Assembly (NCBI RefSeq): GCF_049116555.1
Contig: NZ_JAGDYT010000004.1
Span: 309,013 to 373,012 of the forward strand
Reading direction: 5' to 3'
Length of the DNA stretch: 64,000 nt
From: Maricaulis maris_C
GTDB taxonomy: Bacteria > Pseudomonadota > Alphaproteobacteria > Caulobacterales > Maricaulaceae
Position numbers and translations under genes: made by a program. The notes beneath the pieces were generated by a model that was not told where the DNA came from, ran no database searches, and worked only from the letters and a program-made list of their open reading frames with translations. Below, piece after piece: positions 26,872 through 35,560 of the stretch. The first letter of the stretch is position 1. Every line of letters starts with the position of its first letter.

Positions 26872-27360
26872 CTAGTCGTCGTCTCCGGCCGCATCCGCCT
26901 CGATCTTGGCGGTCACCTTGTCGGATTCGATCTTCATCTGGCGCAATCGGCGGAGCTCACGGATTGTCATCGCCTGTGTGTCCCGCTGAAGGTTGGCGGG
27001 CGGCGGCGCGGAAGAGAGGCGCATCTTCAATGTGCTGGCCCCGTCGGCCTTGAAGCTGAATGCGTTCTGATACTGCGCGTTGTGGGAGGCCGCCAGCAAT
27101 CGAAACCCCTTCGTTCGGCCCGGGCGCGCCTCTGTTTCCATGTGGAGCGCCAGCTTCAGCTCCACATCGATCTGCGAAAGCTCGTACCAGGACGGCGTGA
27201 TACCCAAAGCCCGCATCTCGTCGCTTTGGTTTTCCTGGAGTTCGAGAAAAGCGCGATGCATGGAGGTCTGGGCATCGGCGACAGCCGCACCGACCTGCCG
27301 GATCATCGATCCGATTGGTGCTACGAGGACGTTTTCAATTCCATCATCAGCGCCAGCCAC
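26872..27360 (-). CDS. Conserved hypothetical protein, GTG start
   Basis: 162-residue soluble protein of unknown function. I place the start at the GTG at 27360 because a GGGAGG ribosome-binding site (27372-27367) sits six bases before it; an ATG at 27396 would add 12 residues but has no such site. The sequence is amphipathic and helical at the start (IGSMIRQVGAAVADAQTSMH) and ends in a charged helix with an Asp-rich tail (KVTAKIEADAAGDDD). The middle (SWYELSQIDVELKLALHME) looks beta-like. I do not recognise the family. It lies downstream of clpA on the same strand but beyond that gene's terminator. Confidence 0.65.
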   Translation of the reverse strand: MAGADDGIENVLVAPIGSMIRQVGAAVADAQTSMHRAFLELQENQSDEMRALGITPSWYELSQIDVELKLALHMETEARPGRTKGFRLLAASHNAQYQNAFSFKADGASTLKMRLSSAPPPANLQRDTQAMTIRELRRLRQMKIESDKVTAKIEADAAGDDD

Positions 27361-27366
27361 AAACAA

Positions 27367-27372
27367 CCTCCC
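27367..27372 (-). promoter_or_regulatory. Ribosome-binding site deciding a GTG start
   Basis: GGGAGG on the minus strand, six bases upstream of GTG at 27360. It supports the shorter form of the hypothetical protein. Confidence 0.6.
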
Positions 27373-27469
27373 AAAGCCCAAGTCAGGGATGACCATTTAT
27401 AGTTGTTTTACGAGACATGTCCATCTAAACGACAAGGCACTGAGGTCGCAGCGGAAAACGCTGGCCAAC

Positions 27470-27499
27470 AAAAAAACGGCGCCCCGCGGGACGCCGTTT
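27470..27499 (-). terminator. Intrinsic terminator of clpA
   Basis: Minus-strand hairpin ACGGCGTCC-CGCG-GGGCGCCGT (nine pairs, one T-G) followed by seven T (27476-27470), about 27 bases after the clpA stop. Confidence 0.92.
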
Positions 27500-27526
27500 C
27501 TCGTTCGGACAAAGAGTTGGCCTGGG

Positions 27527-29839
27527 TCAGACCTCTTCCTTCTTGTCCTTTTTCTTCGCATTGCGTGGCAGGAGCCGGTCGCCAGGCGTGATGTGGAAGT
27601 CAAGGCGATCACCATCCGCCTCATCCACATCGACTTTCACCAGGCCACCTTTCTTGAGCTCCCCGAACAATATCTGATCCGCCAGGGGCTTCTTGATGTG
27701 CTCCTGGATGACACGGGCCAGCGGGCGGGCACCGAAACGACTGTCATAGCCGCGCTCGGCCAGCCATGCGGTGGCGTCAGCGGTCAGCTCGAAAGTAACA
27801 CCACGATCAATGAGCTGGGCTTCCAGCTGCAGGACGAATTTCTCGACCACGCGACCGATCGAGTCCGGGGACAGCGGTGCGAACGGAATGACCGCATCCA
27901 GCCGGTTGCGGAATTCCGGTGTAAACAGGCGTTCGACCGCCTTGTCCGCCTCGTCCGTCTTCTTGCCTCGGCCAAATCCGATCGATTCCTTTTGCGCGTC
28001 CGACGCGCCCGCATTGGTCGTCATCACCAGGATGACATTGCGGAAATCGACCTTCTTGCCATTGGTATCGGTGAGCGTGCCATTGTCCATCACCTGCAGG
28101 AGGATATTGAACAGGTCCGGGTGTGCTTTCTCGATCTCGTCAAGCAGCAACACCGAGTGCGGGTGCTGATCGACCCCGTCGGTCAGAAGACCGCCCTGGT
28201 CGAACCCGACATAACCGGGAGGCGCCCCGATCAGACGCGAGACGGCGTGACGCTCCATGTATTCCGACATGTCGAAACGCTGCAATTCGATACCCATTGT
28301 ATCGGCCAGCTGCTTGGTCACCTCGGTCTTGCCGACACCGGTGGGGCCGGAGAAGAGATAGCAGCCGATCGGCTTGTCGGGCTCGCGCAGGCCGGCTCGA
28401 GACAGCTTGATGGCCGTTGCCAGCTGGTCAATCGCCTCGTCCTGCCCGAACACGGTGTGCTTCAGATCGGTCTCGAGCGTCCGGAGCGATTGCTCGTCAT
28501 CCTTGGACACGGTTTTCGGCGGGATGCGAGCCATCGTGGCGACCACGCCCTCGACCTCTTTCACGCCAATCGTCTTCTTGCGCTTGGATACCGGCTGGAG
28601 CCGCATCTGCGCCCCGGCCTCGTCGATAACGTCGATCGCCTTGTCGGGCAGTTTGCGGTCGCCCATATAGCGCGACGACAGCTCGACCGCCGATTTCAGC
28701 GCGTCATTGGTGAAGCGCACATCATGGAAGTCCTCGAAATAGGTCTTCAGACCCTGCAGGATCTTGATGGCATCCGGAACGGACGGCTCGGCAACATCAA
28801 TCTTCTGGAAGCGGCGAACGAGGGCCCGGTCCTTCTCGAAGTGCTGACGGTATTCCTTGTAGGTCGTCGACCCCATGCAACGCAGACCACCCGATTGCAG
28901 GGCGGGCTTGAGCAGGTTGGACGCGTCCATCGCCCCGCCCGACGTTGCGCCGGCACCGATCACGGTGTGGATTTCGTCGATAAAGAGGACAGCATTGTCC
29001 TTTTCCTCGAGTTCCTTGACGACCTGCTTCACACGCTCCTCGAAATCACCGCGATAGCGGGTTCCCGCGAGCAACGAACCCATGTCGAGCGAATAGATCG
29101 TGGCCCCTGCCAGCACATCCGGGACCTGGTCCTCGATGATCTTGCGGGCGATACCTTCCGCGATGGCCGTCTTGCCAACGCCCGGATCACCAACCAGCAA
29201 GGGGTTGTTCTTCCGGCGGCGGCACAGGACCTGGACGCAGCGTTCGACTTCCGCATCACGACCGATCAGCGGATCGACGCCGCCATTTCGGGCCTTCTCG
29301 TTGAGATTGACGGTATAGGCCGTCAGCGCATCGCCATCCTTTTGAGGTTCCTCAGCCGGTTCGGCGCCGCGGACGGCGCGTTCTTCGGTCGCGCCCGGCT
29401 TGCGTCCGATTCCGTGCGAGATGAAATTCACGGCGTCGTAACGGGTCATGTCGCGCTCGGCGAGGAAATAGGCTGCGTGGCTCTCGCGTTCCGCGAAAAG
29501 CGCGACCAGCACATTGGCGCCGGTCACTTCCTCACGCCCGGCATTCTGGACGTGGATCACGGCGCGCTGGATCACCCGCTGGAAGCCGGCGGTCGGCTTG
29601 GCATCTTCCTCGTCATCGACGACGAGCTCCGACAATTCATTGTCGACATACTCGGTAAGGGTCGCGCGCAATTCGTCGAGATCGACGTCGCAGGCTTTCA
29701 TGACCGCCGCGCCGTCCTGGTCGTCAACCAGAGCAAGAAGGAGATGCTCCAGGGTGGCAAATTCATGCCCACGCTCATTGGCGTAGCCCAGAGCGCGGTG
29801 CAGGCTGTCTTCGAGATCTGAAGAGAATGAGGGCACCAC
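27527..29839 (-). CDS. clpA: ATP-dependent Clp protease ATP-binding subunit ClpA
   Basis: 770-residue AAA+ unfoldase that feeds proteins to ClpP. N-terminal Clp_N repeats (about 1-145) bind the ClpS adaptor; the first AAA+ domain has Walker A GDPGVGKT (217-224) and a DEIHTVIGAG Walker B region; the second has GPTGVGKTE (about 500) and LLLDEIEKAHPD. An acidic linker (about 155-170) and a Lys-rich tail (KKKDKKEEV) flank the core. No middle coiled-coil of the ClpB type is present, which separates it from ClpB. It lies one base after the clpS stop, so clpS-clpA are an operon; clpP is not in this window. Confidence 0.97.
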   Translation of the reverse strand: MVPSFSSDLEDSLHRALGYANERGHEFATLEHLLLALVDDQDGAAVMKACDVDLDELRATLTEYVDNELSELVVDDEEDAKPTAGFQRVIQRAVIHVQNAGREEVTGANVLVALFAERESHAAYFLAERDMTRYDAVNFISHGIGRKPGATEERAVRGAEPAEEPQKDGDALTAYTVNLNEKARNGGVDPLIGRDAEVERCVQVLCRRRKNNPLLVGDPGVGKTAIAEGIARKIIEDQVPDVLAGATIYSLDMGSLLAGTRYRGDFEERVKQVVKELEEKDNAVLFIDEIHTVIGAGATSGGAMDASNLLKPALQSGGLRCMGSTTYKEYRQHFEKDRALVRRFQKIDVAEPSVPDAIKILQGLKTYFEDFHDVRFTNDALKSAVELSSRYMGDRKLPDKAIDVIDEAGAQMRLQPVSKRKKTIGVKEVEGVVATMARIPPKTVSKDDEQSLRTLETDLKHTVFGQDEAIDQLATAIKLSRAGLREPDKPIGCYLFSGPTGVGKTEVTKQLADTMGIELQRFDMSEYMERHAVSRLIGAPPGYVGFDQGGLLTDGVDQHPHSVLLLDEIEKAHPDLFNILLQVMDNGTLTDTNGKKVDFRNVILVMTTNAGASDAQKESIGFGRGKKTDEADKAVERLFTPEFRNRLDAVIPFAPLSPDSIGRVVEKFVLQLEAQLIDRGVTFELTADATAWLAERGYDSRFGARPLARVIQEHIKKPLADQILFGELKKGGLVKVDVDEADGDRLDFHITPGDRLLPRNAKKKDKKEEV

Positions 29840-29840
29840 T

Positions 29841-30170
29841 CTATTCCTTTTCCATTGTGCACTGCAGCGGGTGTTGGGCCCGCCGTGCGGCGTCCATGAC
29901 CTGGGCTACCTTCGTCTCGGCAACCTCATACGTATACACGCCACACATCCCGACGCCGTTCTGATGTACATGCAGCATGATTCGCGCTGCATCCTCGGGA
30001 GACTTCCGGAAAATACGGACGAGAATCTCGACCACAAATTCCATTGGCGTGTAGTCATCATTGAGTAGCAAAACACGGTAAAGCGAAGGTTTCTTGGTTG
30101 CCGGGCGTGTCTTTGTCGCGAGGCCAGTTTCCTCTTCTACGCCGGTATCATCTTGTTTTCGTTCGGTCAT
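29841..30170 (-). CDS. clpS: ClpS adaptor of the N-degron pathway
   Basis: 109-residue adaptor that hands proteins with Leu, Phe, Tyr or Trp N-termini to ClpA. The variable, charged N-terminal tail (about 1-27) is followed by the conserved core: YRVLLLNDDYTPMEFVVEIL with the NDDYTPMEF substrate pocket, the IMLHVHQNGVGMCGVYT strand-helix segment, and a final helix. It overlaps nothing but is one base from clpA. The aat gene in the same window (49868) makes N-terminal Leu/Phe degrons that ClpS reads, so both ends of that pathway are present. Confidence 0.97.
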   Translation of the reverse strand: MTERKQDDTGVEEETGLATKTRPATKKPSLYRVLLLNDDYTPMEFVVEILVRIFRKSPEDAARIMLHVHQNGVGMCGVYTYEVAETKVAQVMDAARRAQHPLQCTMEKE

Positions 30171-30591
30171 ATTTTAAACGTGCTCGAATATTACTTCGCT
30201 ACTCATCGGGACAGATAGGAATCCGTACCGGACTTGGAAAGGGACGGTGAACAGCACCGTCGAGGCAATAGAATAGCACGCCCCGAAAATTCATGCTTCC
30301 CGTTTCACCGCGTTCGGCCTAGAAAGGCGGTCCCCGTCTCGCGACGGGGTGCCGCCGGAATGGCCCCGTATCAATCACGGGCCCGGTCGGGGAGGACACC
30401 AGCGTTTCGCATGCAGCCGGAAAACCGGCGCCGAAACGCAACAGGCCGCACGGTGCTCGCGCCGTGCGCCCCAAGACGGCCACAAGGCCACCCCGCCTCA
30501 ACGAGGCGACGCCGACAAAAAAAGGGCCCGGTGACAAATCACCGGGCCCAGTCGGGGAGGAAAATTCTGAATTTCGTCAGATCACACGCGC
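30171..30591. other. Hairpin-rich non-coding region between phasin and clpS
   Basis: 421 bases with no gene I can support; an open frame crossing it on the plus strand has Arg/Pro-rich shadow composition. From 30326 to 30508 there are six consecutive stems: 30326-30356 (GGCGG-T-CCCCGTC / GACGGGG-TG-CCGCC, loop TCGC), 30365-30381, 30402-30439 (GCGTTTCG / CGAAACGC enclosing GCCGG-AAAA-CCGGC), 30447-30468 (CGCACGG / CCGTGCG), 30478-30489 and 30494-30508. The phasin terminator follows at 30517-30549. The region could be a structured RNA, a clpS leader or a regulatory array; it matches no RNA family I know. Confidence 0.6.
30517..30549 (-). terminator. Intrinsic terminator of the phasin gene
   Basis: Minus-strand perfect 11-bp stem GGGCCCGGTGA / TCACCGGGCCC with loop TTTG, then seven T (30523-30517). 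It starts 42 bases after the phasin stop. Confidence 0.95.
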
Positions 30592-31296
30592 TCAGCGCTG
30601 AGCTTGTGCGAGCTCCATGGCGGCCGCGACGCGATCGTTCAGCGGCTTCACGGAATTCTTGAACATGTCCGAGAAGAGCTCAGAGCTCTTATTGACCTCG
30701 GCGAGGTAGTTTTCCATCGCCGACTTGGTGAACTCGGACTGGATCTCGAAGATCTCCTGGACCGACTTGGCGGACGCGAACTTCTTGGTCGCGGCAACGC
30801 TGTCTTCCATGGCCGACTTGGCGTAGGTGGCGGCATTGGTATTGGCGGTTTCGATGCCCTTGCCAGCCAGGGTCGCGGAGGCGATCAGCGCCTCAACGGT
30901 CTCTTTCTGGAAATTGCTGGCCTCGGTAACCGACTTCAGCGTCTTCTCGAAACCGTCCTTGAGCGCTTCATTGCTGGCGGCGGTCATGCTCTCGATGGTG
31001 TCATTCATGGCAAAGCTCTTTGCGGTGCGGGCAGCGGGCTTGGCTTTCGGGGCCGGCTTGGCTGCCTTGGGGGCGGGTTTGGACGGTGCGGGTTTCGCTT
31101 TGACCGTCGACGGCTTGGGCGCGGCCTTCTTGGCTTTCGTCGAGGGCTTCGACTTGGCCGGGCTCGTCTTCGCGGTCGTTTTCGCGGTCGCCTTCACCGG
31201 AACCACATTCGGCGACACAATACGCGGTGCGCTCGGGGCGGTAGCCTTGACGGCAGCCGCTTGCGGTTTGGTGGAGATTTTGTCGACGTCGCTCAT
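30592..31296 (-). CDS. Phasin-family protein with basic Ala/Pro/Lys N-terminal extension
   Basis: About 234 residues. The C-terminal half (about 105-234) is a phasin domain: amphipathic helices such as ALKDGFEKTLKSVTEASNFQ and MENYLAEVNKSSELFSDMFK, typical of proteins coating polyhydroxyalkanoate granules. The N-terminal 90 residues are low-complexity and strongly basic (AKKAAPKP, KAKPAPSKPAPK), like nucleic-acid-binding tails, which recalls PhaM/PhaF-type phasins that tie granules to the nucleoid; that link is inference. ATG at 31296 is preferred, with GTG at 31299 as alternative. It has its own terminator and is divergent from the D,D-carboxypeptidase. Confidence 0.88.
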   Translation of the reverse strand: MSDVDKISTKPQAAAVKATAPSAPRIVSPNVVPVKATAKTTAKTSPAKSKPSTKAKKAAPKPSTVKAKPAPSKPAPKAAKPAPKAKPAARTAKSFAMNDTIESMTAASNEALKDGFEKTLKSVTEASNFQKETVEALIASATLAGKGIETANTNAATYAKSAMEDSVAATKKFASAKSVQEIFEIQSEFTKSAMENYLAEVNKSSELFSDMFKNSVKPLNDRVAAAMELAQAQR

Positions 31297-31470
31297 CACG
31301 GGTCACTGTCCGGTTGCTACACTTGCTGCAAATGCTCTTCGCAGTCGCAACATTACTACTCACCCCGGCGGACCCGGTCAAGCGAATTATTGTGCAGCGC
31401 ACAAAACATATCTGATGTCACCGTCGAAGCCTTAACCTGCTGGCAATGAGCGAACGGCAGGCTGCCCGTC

Positions 31471-32766
31471 ATGATCAAGACAGCGCATCTTCTCATTCTC
31501 AGCCTCGCCCTCGCTCTCAGCGGGGTCAGCGCGCCTGCCCACGCTAACAATTCGCGTTATGCCGCCTTCGTTGTGGAAGAGAATACCGGCGTCGTCCTGC
31601 ATTCGCGTCGATCCGAAGCCGAGCGCTATCCCGCGTCGCTGACCAAGATGATGACGCTCTACATGCTGTTCGAAGCGATCGAGACCGGAGAGATCGGGCT
31701 TCACGACCAGATACGCATCTCGGCCAATGCGGCCAATGCGACGCCATCCCGACTCGGATTGCGCGCCGGCCAGACCATTTCCGCTGAAAACGCTATTCGC
31801 GCATTGGTGGTCAAGAGCGCCAATGATGTCGCGGTCGCTGTGGGCGAACGCCTGGGCGGCGGTGAATCCCGCTTCGGGGAGTTGATGACCACACGCGCCA
31901 GCGAACTCGGCCTGACCGGCACGATTTTCCGCAACGCGTCGGGCCTGCCCAATTCGCGTCAGACCACCACGGCCCGCGACATGGCCCGTCTGGCGATCGC
32001 CTTGCATCGCGACTACCCCGACTATTTCGAGTATTTCAACGAAGAGAGCTTCACCTGGAATGGCCGCACCTATCGCAACCACAATACGCTGGTCGGCCGG
32101 GTCCGAGGCGTAGACGGCCTCAAGACCGGTTATATTCGCGCCTCCGGCTTCAATGTCGTTGTGTCGGCCGAACGCGGCGATCACCGCCTGATCACCGTGA
32201 TCATGGGTGGCCCGACCGCCGCAGCGCGTGATGCTCATGCCGAGGAATTGATCGAGGCCGCCTTCGCGACTCTCGAGCAACGCCAGGACACGCGCCTGTT
32301 CGCCGCCCTCTCCTCGCCGCGTATCAATCCGGTACGCCAGCAGGACCTGATCGCGCGCGATGTCGCCGCGCTTTATCTGGACGAGCCGACTGAAATGGGG
32401 TCCGCCGATCAACCACCGGCCCTGCAGGTCGTCCTCGCCGATGAGGACGCGATGCGCGCCGAGCCCCTTCCGCCCGCCACCGCGCCTGCCACGAGGCGGG
32501 CGGAGCCGAGCCTCATTCACGGCGCCTGGTCGATACAGGTTGGCGCCTACAATACATCGGGGGCAGCCCATGACCGGCTCGCCGAAGTCGCGATTTTCTC
32601 TGGCGCTCTCGACGCGGCTCAGCCCGCCGCCCGAGCGGTCGATATCAGCGGTGACCGACTCTGGCGGGCCCGGTTCGAAGCCCTGACCGAAGACGAGGCG
32701 CGGCTCGCCTGCCGCGATCTGTCCGCACGGAATCACCCCTGCTTCGCGGTTGCTCCAGGACGCTGA
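31471..32766 (+). CDS. D-alanyl-D-alanine carboxypeptidase (PBP5/6-like, S11) with SPOR domain
   Basis: 431-residue exported serine peptidase that trims the terminal D-Ala from peptidoglycan stems. Signal peptide (1-25, ending SAPAHA), then the S11 fold with SLTK (Ser 56, Lys 59), SAN (116-118) and KTG (218-220), all intact. After a Pro/Ala linker (about 325-345), the last 85 residues (HGAWSIQVGAYNTSGAAHDR through CRDLSARNHPCF) form a SPOR domain, which binds denuded glycan strands and directs proteins to the division septum. The combination points to septal wall maturation. topA follows after 170 bases. Confidence 0.94.
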   Translation: MIKTAHLLILSLALALSGVSAPAHANNSRYAAFVVEENTGVVLHSRRSEAERYPASLTKMMTLYMLFEAIETGEIGLHDQIRISANAANATPSRLGLRAGQTISAENAIRALVVKSANDVAVAVGERLGGGESRFGELMTTRASELGLTGTIFRNASGLPNSRQTTTARDMARLAIALHRDYPDYFEYFNEESFTWNGRTYRNHNTLVGRVRGVDGLKTGYIRASGFNVVVSAERGDHRLITVIMGGPTAAARDAHAEELIEAAFATLEQRQDTRLFAALSSPRINPVRQQDLIARDVAALYLDEPTEMGSADQPPALQVVLADEDAMRAEPLPPATAPATRRAEPSLIHGAWSIQVGAYNTSGAAHDRLAEVAIFSGALDAAQPAARAVDISGDRLWRARFEALTEDEARLACRDLSARNHPCFAVAPGR

Positions 32767-32936
32767 CCGGCTCGGCGAACGGCTCGCCATAGGCCCTGAA
32801 TTCCTGCATGAAGCAGGCCGTGTGCGCGTCGGACTGGAATCCTCCGGTCGGTTGACACAACCTTTCGCCTCGAACACTTTCGCGCGCCTTGGCCGCTGAC
32901 CGGCGGTCCCTGCCACATGTCTGGAACCAAGCACTG

Positions 32937-35555
32937 ATGAATGTTGTCGTCGTAGAATCCCCGGCCAAAGCCAAAACCATCAACAAATACCTCGGTTCGG
33001 ACTATACGGTTCTGGCGAGTTTCGGACATGTCCGCGACCTGCCGGCCAAGGACGGTTCGGTGAAGCCGGACGAAGACTTCGAGATGGCCTGGGAGATCGA
33101 CACGGCCTCGGCCAAGCGCGTCAAGGCGATCGCCGACGCGGTTCGCGAGTCCGACCGCCTCATCCTTGCCACTGACCCGGATCGCGAAGGTGAAGCGATT
33201 TCCTGGCACCTGCTGGAAGCGCTGCAAAAGCGCCGCGTGCTGAAAGATGTGACCATCCAGCGCGTTGCCTTCAACGCCATTACCAAGCCGGCCATCCTGG
33301 AAGCGATGGCGCACCCCCGTGCGGTCGACATGGAATTGGTGAACGCCTACTTGGCGCGCCGCGCGCTCGATTATCTGGTCGGCTTCACCCTGTCGCCGGT
33401 CCTGTGGCGCAAACTGCCCGGTTCGCGGTCTGCCGGCCGTGTCCAGTCGGTAGCCCTGCGACTGATCTGCGATCGCGAACTGGCCATCGAGAAATTCCGC
33501 GCCGAGGAATATTGGTCGGTCGATGCCGAGATCACCGCCAATTCCGATCCCTTCCGCGCCAAACTCGTCACGCTGGACGGCAAGAAGCTGCAGAAGCTGT
33601 CGATCAAGGACCGTGCCAGCGCCAATGCCGCCGTCGAGGCCATCAATTCGGCCGACCTGTCGATCACCGGCGTCGAGGCCAAGCCGGCCAAGCGCAATCC
33701 TCCGCCGCCCTTCACCACTTCGACCCTGCAACAGGAAGCAGCGCGCAAGCTGGGCTTCTCCGCCACGCGCACCATGCAGACCGCGCAGAAGCTTTATGAA
33801 GGTGTGACGCTGGGCGGTGAGACCACCGGTCTCATCACCTATATGCGGACCGACGGCGTCTCCATGGCGCCGGAGGCCATAAGCCAGGCCCGCGATGTGA
33901 TCGGCAAGGAGCATGGCTCGCTTTATGTGCCCGGCGCGCCGCGCATGTATTCGACCAAGGCGAAGAATGCCCAGGAAGCGCACGAGGCGATCCGCCCGAC
34001 CAGCTTCTCGCGCCTGCCCGAAAAGCTGTCGCTGGATCCGGACATGGCCCGCCTCTACCAGCTCATCTGGCGCCGCGCCGTGGCCAGCCAGATGGAAAGC
34101 GCCCGCTTCGAGCGCACAACCGTTGATATCGCCACGCCCGACAGCAAGACAGCCCTGCGCGCGGTCGGCACGGTCCAGCTCTTCGACGGCTTCCTCGCTC
34201 TCTACCAGGAAGGCCGCGATGATGAAGAGGATGAGGGCGAGAACCGTCTGCCCAAGCTGAGTCAGGGTGCAAGCGCCCAGGTCGGCAAGACCTGGGCTGA
34301 CCAGCATTTCACCCAACCGCCACCGCGCTTCACCGAAGCCTCACTGGTCAAGCGGATGGAAGAGCTCGGCATTGGCCGCCCCTCAACCTACGCCTCGACG
34401 CTGCAAGTCCTGCGCGATCGCGATTACGTGCAGATGGAGAAGAACCGTTTCCATCCGCTCGACAAGGGGCGTGTGGTCATCGCCTTCCTGGAGAATTTTT
34501 TCGCCCGCTATGTGGAATATGATTTCACCGCAGCGCTGGAGACCCAGCTCGACAAGGTTTCGGCCGGCGAACTCGACTGGAAACAATTGCTGCGTGATTT
34601 CTGGACCGATTTCCGCGCCGCCGTGGACGAGATCGGTGAGCTGCGAATCACCCACGTGCTCGACGCGCTCAACGAGGCCCTGGCCCCGCACATCTTCCCG
34701 GAAAAGGAAGACGGATCGGATCCGCGTCTCTGCCCGTCCTGTGGCGAAGGCACGCTCAGCCTGCGCCTGGGCAAGTTCGGCGCATTCCTCGGCTGCTCAA
34801 ACCATCCGGATTGTTCCTTCACCCGACAGATGAGCCCTCCCGGCGATGATGATGTCCAGGGAGATCGGGTGATCTGCGTTCATCCGGAAACCGGCAAGGA
34901 TGTCGAGCTCAAGAATGGCCGTTTCGGCTGGTATCTGCAGATGCAGCTCGACGGCGAGGACAAGCCCAAACGCTCTTCCATTCCCAAGGGCTGGGAGGCC
35001 GCCACCCTGACCGAAGAACAGGCGATCAAGCTCATTGATCTGCCGCGCACGGTTGGCGAGCACCCCGATGACGGTCAGCCGATCACGGCCAATATCGGTC
35101 GCTACGGCCCTTATGTTCATCACGACAAGACTTACGCCAATATCGGCTCGGTCGAGGATGTCTTCGAGATCGGCGTCAACCGCGCCATTTCGGTGATCGC
35201 CGACAAGCGTGCCAATGGCGGTCGCCGCGGCGCAACGGCGTCGGCCCTCAAGGATCTGGGCGAACATGACGGCAAGCCGGTCAAGATCATGTCGGGTCGC
35301 TATGGTCCCTATGTGAAGTACGAGAAGATCAACGCTACCCTGCCCAAGGATACCGATCCGGAAAGCGTGACCCTGGAACAAGCCATGGAATGGGTCGAGG
35401 CCAAGGCCGCAAAGGGCGGCAAGAAGAAAGCCCCGGCCAAGAAAAAGGCGCCTGCCAAGAAGAAAACCGCGGCGAAGAAGACCACCACCAAGAAAGCCCC
35501 GGCGAAAAAGCCGGCGGCCAAAAAGACGGCCGCCAGTAAAGCCAAGGCGGAGTAG
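32937..35555 (+). CDS. topA: DNA topoisomerase I (type IA)
   Basis: 872-residue relaxing topoisomerase. The start at 32937 (MNVVVVESPAKAKTINKYLG) matches the TOPRIM opening of the family; an in-frame GTG-type extension is not conserved. TOPRIM acidic motif is in ATDPDREGEA; the catalytic tyrosine lies in GLITYMRTDGV. One topoisomerase zinc finger is present (CPSCGEGTLSLRLGKFGAFL, then GCSNHPDCSF), followed by TopA repeat domains (GRYGPYV, RYGPYVKY). The last 50 residues are a histone-H1-like tail of Lys/Ala/Pro repeats (KKKAPAKKK) that should bind DNA. rnr follows after five bases. Confidence 0.97.
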   Translation: MNVVVVESPAKAKTINKYLGSDYTVLASFGHVRDLPAKDGSVKPDEDFEMAWEIDTASAKRVKAIADAVRESDRLILATDPDREGEAISWHLLEALQKRRVLKDVTIQRVAFNAITKPAILEAMAHPRAVDMELVNAYLARRALDYLVGFTLSPVLWRKLPGSRSAGRVQSVALRLICDRELAIEKFRAEEYWSVDAEITANSDPFRAKLVTLDGKKLQKLSIKDRASANAAVEAINSADLSITGVEAKPAKRNPPPPFTTSTLQQEAARKLGFSATRTMQTAQKLYEGVTLGGETTGLITYMRTDGVSMAPEAISQARDVIGKEHGSLYVPGAPRMYSTKAKNAQEAHEAIRPTSFSRLPEKLSLDPDMARLYQLIWRRAVASQMESARFERTTVDIATPDSKTALRAVGTVQLFDGFLALYQEGRDDEEDEGENRLPKLSQGASAQVGKTWADQHFTQPPPRFTEASLVKRMEELGIGRPSTYASTLQVLRDRDYVQMEKNRFHPLDKGRVVIAFLENFFARYVEYDFTAALETQLDKVSAGELDWKQLLRDFWTDFRAAVDEIGELRITHVLDALNEALAPHIFPEKEDGSDPRLCPSCGEGTLSLRLGKFGAFLGCSNHPDCSFTRQMSPPGDDDVQGDRVICVHPETGKDVELKNGRFGWYLQMQLDGEDKPKRSSIPKGWEAATLTEEQAIKLIDLPRTVGEHPDDGQPITANIGRYGPYVHHDKTYANIGSVEDVFEIGVNRAISVIADKRANGGRRGATASALKDLGEHDGKPVKIMSGRYGPYVKYEKINATLPKDTDPESVTLEQAMEWVEAKAAKGGKKKAPAKKKAPAKKKTAAKKTTTKKAPAKKPAAKKTAASKAKAE

Positions 35556-35560
35556 CGCGC

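Noticed and set aside
27080..29821. A 913-codon open frame antisense to clpA
   Set aside because: It mirrors clpA, whose domains are unmistakable; the translation has no domain character and arises from GC-rich third positions.
30326..30508. RNase P RNA, tmRNA, SRP RNA or a known riboswitch in the hairpin block
   Set aside because: I looked for their conserved core words and found none in either strand; kept only as an unexplained structured region.
30234..30662. A 142-codon plus-strand frame between clpS and phasin
   Set aside because: Arg/Pro-rich translation that crosses six hairpins and a terminator and runs into the phasin gene on the other strand.
31432..32934. A 500-codon open frame antisense to the D,D-carboxypeptidase gene
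   Set aside because: Complement of a gene with intact SxxK, SxN and KTG motifs; no protein character.
32733..34316. A 527-codon open frame antisense to topA
   Set aside because: Shadow of topA, whose TOPRIM and zinc-finger motifs fix the strand.
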